Below are positions 1 through 11,168 of a stretch of DNA of 64,000 nt, piece by piece. The stretch is taken from assembly GCA_030323885.1 (NCBI GenBank), contig CM059186.1, forward strand, positions 165,537,417 to 165,601,416. The letters are read 5' to 3'. The notes below the pieces were generated by a model. It saw only the letters and a program-made list of their open reading frames with translations. It was not told the DNA's origin and did not search any database. This stretch comes from Branchipolynoe longqiensis. Lineage: Eukaryota; Annelida; Polychaeta; Phyllodocida; Polynoidae. Both the position numbers and the translations under genes were made by a program. Each line of letters starts with the position of its first letter. Within the stretch, counting starts at the first letter, position 1.

Positions 1-102
1 TGACCTCGACGCGGACATCAACCATCACATCAAGGCGTCCTCCTCTGCAAGTCTCTGAAGGCAACAGCCAAGCATTAACAAACAACCACAGAAGCAACAG
101 CT

Positions 103-448
103 TGTTTGTTGTTGTTTGTTGTTGTTTTACGTCCTAGCAACATCTATGGTCATATCAGGACGGGTACCGACTTGTGACAGTACGCACTCATGGCGACTTT
201 ATAGTGCTGTCGCACTGGGAAACCAGGCCGCCGGCACCATGATCTGGTATCCCACTCAGTCACATTATCCTGACACTTAGCACACCAGTCCTTGCCCTAT
301 CCTAATAATGCTGAGCGCCTGGCTAGGAAGCGACAAGTATCAATTTTAAAGTCATTGGTTTGACTCGACCGGGACTCGAACCCACGACCCCACGATCTAC
401 CAGCACGGGAGACGGACGCTCTAACTCATTCGGCCAACAGCAGACCGG
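103..448 (-). mobile_element. tRNA-derived SINE, near full length
   Basis: Member of the window's most abundant SINE family, read on the minus strand. The tRNA-like head lies at the right end (about 360-448), with a box-B-like GGGTTCGAGTCCC complement. The body carries the family signature (complement of 'gacttgtgacagt', 'cactcagtcacattatcctgac', 'cctggctaggaagcgacaag'). The 3' end is the 'ggacgtaaaac' stretch followed by a GTT-rich (AAC-rich on the coding strand) tail at about 103-135. It abuts the next copy in opposite orientation. Such SINEs are transcribed by RNA polymerase III and mobilised by a partner LINE; no partner is identifiable here. Confidence 0.85.
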
Positions 449-808
449 ATGGGATCGCCGAATGAGTTGTACGTCCATCTACCATGTTGGTAGATCGTGG
501 CATTCGAACCCACTGGTTCGAACCCTGGTCAAGTCAAACCAATGAATTAAATATTGATACTTGTACCTTCCTATCCAGTCACTCTGCATTATTAGTATCA
601 GGCAATGATTGGTTTGCTCAATATCAGGATAATATGGCTGAGTTAGGCATCAGGGCATGGTGCTGATGGCCAAGTCTCCCAGTGGGGAAGCACTATAAAG
701 AGTCCATGAGTGTGCATTGTCACAAGTCGGTACCCGTCGTGATATGACCTTAGATATTGCCAGGACGTAAAACTACAACAACCAACCAACTGCAACAACA
801 ACAACAAT
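449..808 (+). mobile_element. tRNA-derived SINE, inverted partner of the preceding copy
   Basis: Same SINE family on the plus strand. The degraded tRNA-like head is at about 455-540, the body at 545-745 ('tatcaggataatatggctgag', 'cccagtgggg', 'cactgtcacaagtcgg' variants), and the tail is 'ggacgtaaaactacaacaaccaaccaa' followed by AAC repeats. Together with the copy at 103-448 it forms a head-to-head inverted repeat of about 700 bp. The head is more diverged than the body, so it is an old copy. Confidence 0.8.
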
Positions 809-1317
809 GACAAAGGGATAAGACACAATTCTGGAGAGCTCCAACAGTATTAAACGGCCGGCTCTACACCAGCGCGCAGTAGTGCCCATTAACCTTTGCT
901 AATGCCATACCTGCAACCGCACTTTGAAGTGTAATCTGCTCACTAAAGGGCATCAGGGAATGAATTACCGCAGGACGCCCAGAGCCACTGTGTTCAGTGG
1001 TGTCACACAATAAGAGCAGGCGTCCGCTTAGTGCAACATCGCCGGTGGAATGGCCCCTATTTTGAATTAAAAACTAGGTAGAACTATGCTCACAGCATAT
1101 GGACTTTTGTATATGCATATCATATGGCCTACGTTATGCCCACAATAAGTACTTTTTATTACACCCATGATATATACCTTTGAGCTTTCCGATAATATAT
1201 GGCCTCATTTATGCCAACAACAAATAGATTTTAGTATGACCAAAGTAGGTAGTCTCTTTTATGTCCATATCCAATCACTTATTTTATGCCCACATCAAAT
1301 AGCGCTCACGATGCCTA
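809..1317. other. Unassigned, AT-rich
   Basis: No ORF or recognisable repeat. Around 1080-1310 several 'tatgccca(c/a)' phrases recur in an AT-rich stretch, as in a degraded short tandem repeat. Confidence 0.4.
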
Positions 1318-1500
1318 TAAGATATTGTCATGTCGCTGACGAAAATGGGAAATATTGTGCCTAGAGCGGAACTCGAACCCACATCTCTTTGCATTCCGGG
1401 CCAGTGTGCTAACTGTTACACCACCTAGGTTCCCTGACATCAACACACTACTGATGCCTACCTGTCTATGTGGTTACCTGCCTGAGAGGTCAGTGCAGAC
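1318..1500 (-). mobile_element. Second tRNA-derived repeat family, copy A
   Basis: On the minus strand, 1360-1432 reads as a tRNA-like domain. It has an A-box-like TGGTGTAACAGTTAGCAC and a B-box-like GGGTTCGAGTTCC, followed by unrelated sequence. The whole 180-bp block is repeated at 1665-1840 with about 90 percent identity by eye, including flanks on both sides of the tRNA-like part. It is therefore a dispersed tRNA-derived repeat and not a working tRNA gene: no CCA-compatible acceptor stem is evident. Confidence 0.65.
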
Positions 1501-1664
1501 TACTACACTCGTCCCCCTGGAATTGTATGTCTTTTAAATGGTCAGTTAATGCTTACAATTACATACATACAGGCAATGCACTTACACATACATACACAGG
1601 CTAGGTTCAACAACCATACAGCATGTAGCTTGTACAGGATCCTGGTCATGGCACCAGTGTCATT

Positions 1665-1840
1665 GGGATGACGAAAATGGAAAATATTGTGCCTAGAGCG
1701 GGACTCGAACCCAGATCTCTTTGCATTCTGGGCCAGTGTACTTAACCATTACACCACCTAGGTTCCCTGATATCAACACACTACCCATGCCTACCTGTTT
1801 ATGTGGTTATTTGCCTGAGAGGTCAGTGCATATTACTATA
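1665..1840 (-). mobile_element. Second tRNA-derived repeat family, copy B
   Basis: Second copy of the block at 1318-1500, same orientation, starting at 'gacgaaaatggaaaatattgtgcc' and running past 'gcctgagaggtcagtgca'. It has small differences in the anticodon-arm region. The two copies are separated by about 165 bp of other sequence. Confidence 0.65.
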
Positions 1841-2209
1841 ATATTATTGAACTGTGTGCTATTCCACTTCCTGTGAGTCCAAATCAGTACCGCTTGTTGT
1901 TGGTGTACATGTTGACGAATGTCGCAAAAGCAATGAGACCTGGACACATCAGTCGTAGAGTGAAAAGAGGCTGGTGTAAGGCCATAGTCTTTATCAATCA
2001 AGTTACATGTATACCCTCTCCGCATTGCACCACTGCTTCTCTGAATCTCCCTGTGCCCTTCCCATCGTCCCCTGATAAACTGGTTGGTGTCTCATTCATA
2101 TATCACACCCATGTTTCCTGTACTCGAATCATGTTCATCAGTAATACATCTTTGTACAACAACCAGATCCAGGTTCAGTGCATTTATTAGTATTGCTTAA
2201 TTTATAATA
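1841..2209. other. Unassigned
   Basis: No repeat or gene recognised. A 105-codon open stretch exists on the plus strand (1873-2190) but it has no recognisable motif. Confidence 0.3.
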
Positions 2210-2492
2210 TTCCCAACTACACATCATATCATCTAATATTCATTATTTTCCATAATATCCATAATATTCCCTAATATCTATATTATTCTCTAACATTCCT
2301 CAAAATCGCACTATCGGAATATTTTACAACATGTTCACAGTAAATAGCTTCAACTATGAGCACAATTATATTCCCAACTGCACATCATATTCTCTAATAT
2401 TCATTACATTCCATAATATTCATCATTTTCCCTCATATTTATATTACTCTCTAATGGTCATCAACATCGCAAAATCGGAATAATTTACAACA
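2210..2492. repeat. 161-bp tandem duplication, AT-rich
   Basis: Two diverged copies begin with 'ttcccaact' near 2210 and 2371. Both carry clusters of 'cataatatt/ctaatattcat' and end with 'aaaatcg(cac/gaa)…tttacaacatg'. The spacing is about 161 bp. Confidence 0.7.
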
Positions 2493-2534
2493 TGGCCTCT
2501 ACTCTTCCCGGCAGTATATAGCAGAGTAGAGGCT

Positions 2535-2830
2535 ATATATGCCAGCCGGGCGCCGCGCCGACCCTCCTCTGGGAGCTCGGAGCCGCTCACACTCAGAACG
2601 GTTCTTGTTGCAAATCTGGGTTCCCGCGCCAGGTCTCGCCGTGCCGTGCGTGGAATTAGGCAACCCCCGTACACATACATCCCTGGCCGTCCTCTCCACC
2701 CCACCATCACCTCCCGGCCGCCCCCCCCCCCCCCCGCGACTCCCCCCAGCATCGTCCGCCGCGCCTCCAGTACCCACAACCCCACCCCCGGAAGTGAGAC
2801 TCACGTCATCGTCGTCGGTATAGTGGTATT
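2535..2830. other. GC- and CpG-rich island with C tract
   Basis: A sharp rise in GC and CpG relative to both flanks, with a run of about 15 C at 2721-2735. It resembles a small CpG island, but no gene starts here that I can support. The overlapping ORFs on both strands are Gly/Pro/Arg-rich products of base composition. Confidence 0.4.
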
Positions 2831-2884
2831 TCTAGTAGTTGTAGCATTGGCTTCCTTCCCCCCTTCCTTCCGTCAAGCCAACTG

Positions 2885-3831
2885 AGCAGCTCACGACATG
2901 GCCTTGTATTACTACTACCACTAGTAGAGGGAGGGAGCAAATTGAAAACCTGAGCTAATGGCGAGTACTATACAATACATGTTCTCTGAAACTGGATACC
3001 GTTTTCATGACATGGAAAGCTAAAAGTGAAAACATTGTAGGTAATAGCAGAAGACATTCCAAATAAAAGCAGAATTCATATTCATATGAAGGTTTACATG
3101 TTGGAGATATATATGTCAGAGTTGAAAGAACAAAAAAAAAAAAAGAAGCTATTTCACTTTTTGATTTTGATCTTATACAAATTAAACAATACATTAAAAT
3201 TGTCTGTGTCACATCAAAATTAAACACATCCAGACCATCATCTTAGCATACACAATACATTCAAACACAGTTGTATTGAATACAGCTAAGCAAACAACAT
3301 TAGCTATTACACGAACAAAGTTTTTAAAAAAGGTTTGTGTAAATTGTTATGTAAACCTGTATATCTTTACATTTTCACTTTGGCAGAAAATTATAGACAG
3401 TATAGGCCCAAATAGAAGCACACTACCCAATAGAAGCACACACCCCATTTCAAGATTGAAAGCGCACACAAATTTACGATCATATTCGGACTGAATGCAC
3501 ATAAATTAAGAAAATCCCACTTTATTTCAGAGGCACAACAAAAACAAATCCATGAAATTCTTTAACTTTAAATAGATGCCCATCCATGTGTGCACACTCG
3601 CGCAGTGCGCATCTATTGGGACATATGTGGTAAGCATACTTTTGATACATATTGTGGGTTAGATTAAATACTTATAACAGTTCTACCATACTTACTACAC
3701 AGATGGAACACTAATTATTTGAATTGCTATTAAAAATTGGAAGAATTACTTATGTCCATCGTAACATTGACACCAAATATGGTTACTCAGTTTCAGAGAA
3801 CGACCCCTATATATAAACATATATATATATA
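2885..3831. other. Unassigned AT-rich DNA
   Basis: About 950 bp of AT-rich sequence with a poly-A run at 3131-3142. No ORF, repeat family or RNA gene recognised. Confidence 0.4.
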
Positions 3832-4013
3832 TACAGTCAAACCTTTCTAACTCGACCGACCTAGGGACTCCAATTAAGTGGTTCATTTAGGGAGGTGTTT
3901 CAAATAGGCAGTTAGTATAAGGTTACAATGGTATTATTGGCACCCAAATAAAGAAATCGATATAGGGGAGTGATCGAACTGTTCAGGGTGTCACGGTTAG
4001 AGAGGTTTTACTT
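3832..4013. mobile_element. pogo/Tigger-like MITE
   Basis: Bounded by 'acagtcaaacctttctaa' and its inverted counterpart 'ttagagaggttttact', inside a TA-rich flank, which fits TA target choice. The internal sequence ('ttaagtggttcatttagggaggtg', 'caatggtattattgg', 'atcgatatag') is shared with the copies at 6757, 20330, 21660 and 27267. TIRs beginning CAGT and TA targets are typical of the pogo/Tigger branch of Tc1/mariner. There is no transposase inside, so it is non-autonomous. Confidence 0.75.
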
Positions 4014-4324
4014 TATATATATGTGTGGCAAAAAGCATTTATACGAATAATATTAGGATGGAACCGTTTTACTAGTAAATGTATATTCCACACACTATGT
4101 AACCTGCCTTCCTGGCTCCAGCACCGAGCATATTTCCCCCGCCTACATGATGTGCTGCCGGACTGCTCTACAAACACAGGCACATGGGATGGGGTCGGTT
4201 GCATGGTGAGGACATTATGTATGGGTAGTTGTGAGTGGGTGGGAAGGTAGAGGTCTGGATGGGTGGGTGTTTCTGTTCAATTACAGGCCTAGCATATGTG
4301 TACTCCATTCCTCATAGGGGGACC

Positions 4325-4497
4325 GAATGTGGTGGCCGAATCGGTGGCTTCCCGTGTGAAAGGAGTTTGAAATCTAATCGAGTCAAATGGATGACTTACA
4401 CAATTGCTACTTGTAACAGTTACTTGTAATTAATGCCTGGCACTCGGCATTAATACGATAGCATAAGGACTGGTTAGCGCAGTATCAGGATAATTAG
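4325..4497 (+). mobile_element. SINE, 5' part, interrupted copy
   Basis: tRNA-like head 'ggtggccgaatcggt' at 4331, then the family body up to 'cagtatcaggataat' at about 4495. The continuation of the same SINE ('gtgactgag…ggtgctggcagcctggtcttccagtgg') appears at 4981-5036, so about 480 bp separate the two halves. Confidence 0.65.
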
Positions 4498-4974
4498 AAA
4501 ACATGAACACAGCAAATATAGTTATGGCTCTTTATTACAAATTGAATTCTTTAATCAGTGAAGTCTCTATGGTAGTTATGTGATGTTGATGAGGCTTAGA
4601 CACACTTATACCCCTATATCCCCTTTTATTTGTGGGGTGGGTGGGATGGCTAATTAAGGTAGATGTTGTAAGCCTGGCTCCTGTGTCGAAAGTAAAATAA
4701 CTTAGACGAGCAGTCACTTTTATAGAGATTAAGGTTTTGGCCGAAAAGCGGCATAGTTTTAGTTCAATAATACGATATAGGTGGAGCCGCGGATGCCTTA
4801 TTTACTGGGCTATCGGGTGGCGGAAGTGCAAAAAAACCTGCTAGTTGGCGTTAATGGTATATAGTTCAGGTTAGCTCAGTAAGCAGCCACTAGTCGGCGA
4901 TATATCAGGGCGGCCTTACTTACTGGGTGCTTCGCTGTATTCGCGCGTCCAATTATCCGCGATGCCTTAGCATC
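4498..4974. other. Sequence interrupting a SINE
   Basis: About 480 bp lie between the two halves of one SINE, so this is probably inserted DNA. 'gccaaaagcg' and 'agttggcgttaatgg/ctagtcggcgatatat' phrases recur inside, but I saw no clear TIR. Confidence 0.35.
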
Positions 4975-5036
4975 ACTGAAAATGTGACTGAGTTGGAAAT
5001 CTGGTGATGGTGCTGGCAGCCTGGTCTTCCAGTGGA
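4975..5036 (+). mobile_element. SINE, distal fragment
   Basis: Matches the region of the family immediately following the sequence that ends at 4497. It is truncated before the 'ataaagtcgccat' part, where the next AT-rich repeat begins. Confidence 0.55.
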
Positions 5037-5037
5037 G

Positions 5038-5351
5038 TTTTCTTTGTCATTTTCCTAGATAAATATAATAAGTTGATTGTTATAATCTATATAACTTTAG
5101 ATTGAAGTAACTTTTATTTTAAAGTGCTAACTTTTGAAAGATTTGAAGTGCAAACATAAGATGCCCAAACGCTGACACCATAGGATTCTGCAGTAACATG
5201 CTCTATCAAATTGAGTCAGCATTCCTTTCTATGCAGCAACATAGGATTAACACACTAATAATTAAGTTGGATATGGAGAAGTAACTCCAGGTTAATGTTT
5301 TGGTTTTGTAAATTTGATGCTGTCATCGGACTAGGCAGCTTTAAGCAACGG
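5038..5351 (+). repeat. AT-rich interspersed repeat, family B, copy 1
   Basis: Carries 'gataaatataataagttgattgttataatc', 'gaagtaacttttattttaaa', 'cataggattctgcagtaacatg' and 'gttttggttttgtaaatttgatgc'. The same order is seen at 11169-12200 (interrupted), 12478-14290 (interrupted), 17505-17825 and, inverted, at 12230-12470 and 18480-19245. It has no ORF. The class is unknown to me. Confidence 0.65.
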
Positions 5352-6756
5352 ATTGCTGGGCTTTCAAGTCAGCGCTCTATAGAATGTGTAATAGTGTGGG
5401 TGTTGGAGAATAAAGGCACGCTTCTAGCTGTTTTCTGACCCTCAGTTGCAGTGGGTTTGGGAGGGGGTCGGGCCCCTCAGTGGGTGTGAATTGGATGAGT
5501 TTGTGTAGGGCGGGTGGGCTGGTGGGTTAAAATAGCCGCAGAGCTCTCAGTGGAATACTGGTCTCGCCAATACATCAGTCTGGTTACTGGGTCATACACA
5601 TTTCTAGACTATTGCCCGCAGTACACATGCACCCACTCCCTCCACACACACACACCACCTCCCTCCTGCCCTACCATCCACCCCTGCCATACCGCCTGTC
5701 ACCATCCCGCTGATAGATTCGCCACCAGTAATGGAAGGCCCGCACACATGACACAGCCAGGGGTGTGCCAGTAATGCAATTGCCATAAACAAATACATGT
5801 AAAGAAATTTAAAGATAAAGCAAAAGCATCCCTATTGACTGGCATTGCAATGCGGCCAGCCACCAGCCATGCCTAATAACCCGCGTGAGTTGTTTTGTTC
5901 TTGGGGAGTTTTCAGTCGCGTTCATGCGCTGAAGGCTGTAACTCTGCAGCACTGTATGGGCACCACCAAAGACGGTCAGTCCCATGTGGCCGGAAGTTGG
6001 CTTCAGGTCGGTAGTGGTCAGAGAAATAAAAGAAGCTTTACTTTTCTTGGTGGAGAGAAAAAGGTAATCTAGGAGCTGATATGAGTTGCACCTAGTGGTA
6101 GCCACCACCCACTCCACTCAACCCCCCCGCCACCTCGCCTCAACCCGTTGCCGCCAGAGGAAGCCATCAGCGGGAGGCTGACCCAGGCGTCAATAGGCTG
6201 CCTTGACACGCTTCTCATGGAGCCGACATCGGAGGCGATGGTGATGTCGGCGTGACAGAGTCTCGTTGATACAGCCCACACACAACCGCCGGCACTTACT
6301 GGCCTCACGAGTGCACATCTGAGTCTCTCCTTCTGACTGTCTTATCAGGCTTTAAAAGGGGCTGTCTGGACCACCGATGAATGCGCTGACAGAAGCTTTG
6401 CTCTGTGAATGCTTCGCGGATCCAGGTTGACACGATGATAGGGTTCACTTGGTATCTTTACAGACTGGAATTTAAATAGAGTGACTGACATCATTTCTGA
6501 TAGCGACCTATTGCGAGGTCTTAATATCTTCCACTTTCTCTAGAAATATATATATATGCATTGAAGGCTTATGAAAGCTGCCTGCAAAAGTGTTGAAGTG
6601 CTGCTGGCTTCAGCAAGTTACCAGTGGCAGTCTCTCGGGGAGCAAATAGAGGTTTCACACCGGCAAGAACATGTCAAGACAGGACCAAAACTATTTGTCC
6701 CTGCCTTGGCACCCTCTAATGTGTATACATACACTGCTTCAACAGGGCTGTATATA
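5352..6756. other. Unassigned
   Basis: About 1.4 kb with no repeat or gene I can name. GT/CA-rich patches occur at 5630-5665, and 6115-6310 is GC-rich. The ORFs here are short and overlap on both strands. Confidence 0.35.
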
Positions 6757-6945
6757 TACAGTAACGCCTCTCTAAATGGACTGACCTTGGGACCAACTTT
6801 AAGTGGTCCATTTAGGGAGGTGGTCAGTGCAAGAATATAGGGAGTTGGAATATGGTTACAATGGTATTGTTGAGACCCAAATAATGCGATCGATATAGGG
6901 ATTGGTCGATCTGTAGAGGTGGTCGGTTAGGGAGGGTTTCCTGTA
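6757..6945. mobile_element. pogo/Tigger-like MITE, copy 2
   Basis: Starts 'acagtaacgcctctctaaatgg' and ends 'ggttagggagggtttcctgta', with the family's internal 'caatggtattgttg' and 'atcgatatag'. It is inserted next to TATA repeats. Confidence 0.75.
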
Positions 6946-7459
6946 TGTATATATACTAGCTTTAACCCGTTATGTTTTATATATGAGATTGTCTCAAAAG
7001 GTGCTAAGCAATATGGGACAAAACTTTGTCCATAGTAACGATCCACATATTATCTGCTTATGCATTTGCTCAGGATAAACTGATTTGTTTTTTACATGGT
7101 GTTTCATAATCCCAATAGAATACACCCTCTAATGTGTATACATACACTGCTACAACATGGCGGGTTTAAGCTATATCTAAGTACATTCAAAGACCCTGTG
7201 ATAGGCTCGGGAGGACAGGCCTTCACCCACTGACAGCTGCCGAGCCCTCTCACGGACGTTCAGTCAGCGTCCGTCCCATATCTGTGCCGACGGAACATCT
7301 CCTATGGCACTTTGATATACTGCGTACTCAACAGGGCTCTGACAACCTCCCACTCCAGCCCCACCTCCTCACCCACCCCCTCAACCAACCCCACTTTCCA
7401 CTATCCCGCCCTCAGCCCCATGGAGCGATGGTCTGAGTAGGGCCCTAACTCAGCATTAA
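6946..7459. other. Unassigned
   Basis: Contains a direct repeat of 'aatgtgtatacatacactgct' (6718 and 7132). Nothing else recognised. Confidence 0.3.
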
Positions 7460-7918
7460 CCAGCGCCAGGTTGGGCCTCCCCTCCCTCCCTCATCTTCCT
7501 CCCCTCCTCCTTTCCCTTCCTCCCCTCTGTCCCCTCCCTCCCCTCATTCATCCCTCCCCTCCCTCCCCACCCTCCCCTACCTCCCCTCCCTGCTCTCTCT
7601 GCCCTTCCTCCCCTCCATCCCCACCCTCCCCTCACTCCCCTCCCGCCCCTCCCATCCAACCCCTCCCTCACCTCCCTCCTCTCCCTCCCCTTCCTCGCCT
7701 CCCCCCCCTCCCCCCCTCCCTCCTATCCCCACCCTCGCCTTCCTCTCTCCTTCCTCTCCCTCCCATCCCACCCTCCCTCCCCTCTACCATCCCTCCCCTC
7801 CCTCCTCTCCCCACCCTCCCTCCCTCCCCTCCCTCCCTCCCCCTCCCTCCCCTCCCTCCCCTCCTCCCTCCTCCCCTCCCTCCCCTCCCTCCTTCCCATC
7901 ACCGCCCTCCCACCCCGC
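7460..7918. repeat. Polypyrimidine (CCTCCCT)n tract
   Basis: About 460 bp that are almost purely C and T on the plus strand, built from 'cctccct' and 'cctccccacc' variants. Open frames on both strands (Pro/Leu/Ser-rich and Gly/Glu/Arg-rich) are compositional. Mirror-symmetric homopurine/homopyrimidine DNA of this length can form triplex structures. Confidence 0.9.
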
Positions 7919-8784
7919 CGTCCACTGCAGCAGCAAAGACTGTGTCTTCTGGGAATTCCAAAAATGAACCGTTTGGCAAGAATGGGCAACCGGCAAAACC
8001 GAGTAGTAGTAAACGGTCCAGAGACTATAGAGCATACCGGGCCCGAGTCAATGCATCATGGCTGTTCACATGATGCTATTTAGCTATGACTGGGATTTTG
8101 GCCCACCAGACAATTTGCCCATCGACATGACTTTTGGCCCCACAGAACATTTGGCCAGCTTGATCATGTGTTGTATTTTCTAGAATGTTAATATTATTAC
8201 ACCATCTGGCCTGTCTGGTCTAATTCAGTGACTTCACCCCGCCCCCACAATGTGTGACTAGGGATACGACCTACCATTCCTCCAGCTGCTGCCTCAACAA
8301 TATCAACACAAACTAGATGATAACTCCCTCCGTTAAATAAATACACAATGTTTTTAATAAGCAGTTGTAGTTTGTTGCACCCTAGAAACATCAGTAGAGA
8401 GTGTATGATATACTTAATTCCTGGCGAATATTGCATTATATTTTTAATAGAAAATACTCATTTAATCATTAATCAAATATGAATGATATCATTTAAAATC
8501 AAATGGTTTGTGAATAACGTGCACTAGAACTGAGGTAGAACTGGTCTGCTGTCATTTCTGACAAACATCACATTATATTTTTTAATGGCATCTACAAACT
8601 TAATCATTATTTACCTACTATTTAAAATAAATGTGTTTGTTAAATAACGGGAAATAGTAGGTAGAATACCCATAGAGTACCCATATCTCGATTGACACAA
8701 GTGACTACTTGTAACCGTGTGTCCTTGTGATATATATATAACATAACATTCATCCATCAGTGGCGGGAGAAGCTGGCGTTTACT
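7919..8784. other. Unassigned, with a degraded duplication
   Basis: Segments near 8434-8535 and 8565-8665 resemble each other ('cattatattttttaat…', 'aatcatta', 'aatgg/tgtttgt.aataacg', 'aggtagaa'), so this may be an old tandem duplication. No gene seen. Confidence 0.35.
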
Positions 8785-9114
8785 ATGTATGTGGCGCTAA
8801 CGGCGAAATTAGGAACCATTACCGACCGAGTTCTCAGAAAAATTAAAACTAAGAAACGCTTGTTTGCCACTATACAGACAAAGAAACTTATTTATTTTGG
8901 CCACATCATTTGTCAGAGTTCAATATACCGTACATTGTTGGAAGGGAAGGTGAATGGCAGCAGAGGGAGAGGGAGACCAAGAACATCATGGTTTACAAAT
9001 ATTTCACAGTGGACAGGCTTGAATTATTCACAGTCTATCAGAACAGCACACCCTCGGGACAAGTGGAGAACCATTGCATCCAACCCTCGACTAGAGGACG
9101 GAACTATTGTTTGA
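8785..9114 (+). pseudogene. LINE ORF2 C-terminus, 5'-truncated
   Basis: The 109-codon frame ends in the conserved tail found after the reverse transcriptase domain of many non-LTR retrotransposons: a 'FGHIICQ' motif, 'GRGRPRTSW', then '(S/G)QWTGL' and 'DKWRTIASNP', followed by a stop. No RT core precedes it, so it is a dead 5'-truncated insertion. I cannot assign the clade with certainty. Confidence 0.75.
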
Positions 9115-9419
9115 TTGACCAACCAAGCAGATAGACAGACCAGTAAGGATTTTAACTGAGAGGTGACATGTCCACTGTTTTGTACGTCCATGATTCATTA
9201 TAACGTATATATCCTCCCATAATTCATTATAGAGCATTTGTATATGTTCTATGTATATGTAATACATATGTTGTATAATTAAAATCCTCACTGGTCTATA
9301 TCTACATATATATATATATATAATTCATTATACAACATTGCATACATGCACTGTGATGAATGCTGAGAGTATATATATGTTATATAATGAAATATAAGAG
9401 TATAAACAGTGGACATTCA

Positions 9420-9680
9420 TAATTCATTATGGCGTGAAGGGCCCACACGTATACAACGCCCCGACAGCTGCAGGGGGGGGGGAGGTACTCCAGCAATGCG
9501 CCGATAGAGGAAGTAGCAAAGTATATATTTTCCCTTGGAATCTATACTCGTATAATTCGTTATACATCATATATATATACCCATAATTCATATATACATG
9601 TTCCCATAATTCATATATACATATTCCCATAATTCATAATTTATATATATATGCTCTATAATGAATGATGGAACTATAAA
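9420..9680 (-). repeat. AT-rich interspersed repeat, family C
   Basis: On the minus strand it reads 'gatgtataacgaattatacg', then 'agtatagattccaaggg', then a GC-richer part with 'gcgcattgctggagtacctcc' and 'gcagctgtcgggg'. The same order flanks the 20-kb LTR element (39370-39399 continuing at 59698-59790), and part of it lies at 59950-60095. It is the repeat into which the big element inserted. Confidence 0.6.
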
Positions 9681-9790
9681 CAAAGGAAAATGAATTATGA
9701 GGATACAAGCAAAGGACATGCGAGTTCTCAGTCAGTTAAATGCTCACTACTGTTCTATATACAGAAATAGAGTATGGTGGAGTTGCAGAT

Positions 9791-10953
9791 GGCTGGTGTA
9801 GCAGGAAATCGCAAACCCTGTAAATCGCAAAGCCCCACTTGTGATTTCTGATGAAATCGCAAACCCCCATGCCATATATGAGCATGGGATGTTTGCAATT
9901 TCCTAGAAAATCACATATCCCCCCTGGATATCGCAAACCCCCATGTTTGGCCATCTTTATCCTAATGAAAACATCTTTACTATTGTCCAGTTCGTAATTC
10001 CGACCACACATGTGCTGAAAATGGCCCTTATTCACAGATGTCGCGACTGTGGCCATTCTAAAGACCAGGTAACGAGGTGCAGAAATATCTTGGTATTATC
10101 ACTCAGTTTCAGGATTGGCAATGTAAACAATGCCGTTACCAAAATGGCCTTTTTATTTCCAACTTCAGTCACTGCATACAGTAAATAGAGCCATTTCAAT
10201 ATTACAAATTCTTATTTATCCTTTATGTAAACCATTATTTACTGGTGTACTAGTTGAATGGAGGAGAATGACCAAGGCTAGTGCATCTTTCGGCTGACTA
10301 CGCCAGAGACTCTGGAACAACCACCATGTGTCCATGTGGGTCAAAGGGAAGATCTACCATGCAATCATGCTATCCACCCTACTATTCGGAGCCGAGGCCT
10401 GGACAGTGTACAGACGACAGGTGAAAAAGCTGCATGCCTTCATGATGTGACATTTGCATTCGATCATGAGGCTAACCTTGAAGGACAAAATGACAAATAA
10501 GGAATTCCTCGAACGGACAGGGCTGCCCTCTATGGAAGATCTGCTGATCAAAACGAATCTCCGGTGGACTGGACACCTCATGAGGATGTCATCAGACAGG
10601 CTACCAAAGCAGATCCTCTACTCTCAACTGTCTTCTGGTTACAGAAAGATTCAAGGATACCATCAAGAGAAACCTGAAGCTGAGAGACAGTAAGACCGAC
10701 TCATGGACATCACTCTCACAGCAGAGAACTAAATGGAGAGCGGCAGTCAAGTAATGAAAGCAGTCTTTGTCGCATCGCGACCGACAGCATGATGATGATG
10801 ATGATGATGACTAGTTGAATATTACAAAATGCTACAAAGCATGGGGGGGGGGGGCTTGCAATTTACAGGCCGGGGGGCTTTGTGATTTCCTAGGAAATCG
10901 CAAATCCCGGGGTTTGCGATCTCCAGGGTTTGACCATTTCCTGCTACACCGGT
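9791..10953. mobile_element. TIR element holding a LINE fragment
   Basis: The left end, 'tggtgtagcaggaaatcgcaaaccctg', is mirrored at the right by 'cagggtttgaccatttcctgctacacc'. Each end is followed by further 'gaaatcgcaaa(c/t)cccc' repeats pointing inward. A LINE 3' fragment occupies the middle (10258-10811). It is non-autonomous and the superfamily is unknown. A short tandem motif (GAAATCGCAAACCC) dominates both arms. Confidence 0.65.
10258..10811 (+). pseudogene. LINE RT C-terminal fragment with (GAT)n tail
   Basis: The reading frame shows the post-RT region of a non-LTR retrotransposon: 'FGAEAWTVYRRQ', 'KLHAFM', 'LRWTGHLMRM', 'RLPKQILY'. Two in-frame TGA codons (after 'ASFG' near 10296 and after 'FMM' near 10449) sit where Arg CGA would be expected, consistent with CpG decay. 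A frameshift near 10650 splits the terminal domain. The 3' UTR ends in 'accgacagcatgatgatg' repeats, shared with 23746-24050 and 29912-29990. Confidence 0.8.
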
Positions 10954-11168
10954 CCTAATATAAGCTGGCCATTATTTATGGCATGTGGCGGGCGTGCTAC
11001 TGCGGCCGTGTCGGCCGTGTCATGTGTCTGTGGCATTGCCTCCGGCAGGATGGTACATGTCGCTGGTCCCTAACGATGCCCATTCAGTTCACCAGCCGAT
11101 TAGCAGCCGGTACTAGTAGTACTAAACCCCCAACTCGAATTTCACCTAAAGTTGCATCGTCTGATGGT

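Noticed and set aside
1360..1432. Possible tRNA gene on the minus strand
   Set aside because: Repeated with its flanks at 1686-1760 and without a proper acceptor stem, so it is a tRNA-derived repeat.
2539..2885. Overlapping Pro/Gly-rich frames in the GC-rich island
   Set aside because: Open on both strands through base composition; no domain or splice context.
7471..8073. 200-codon Pro/Ser/Leu frame
   Set aside because: Follows the polypyrimidine tract.
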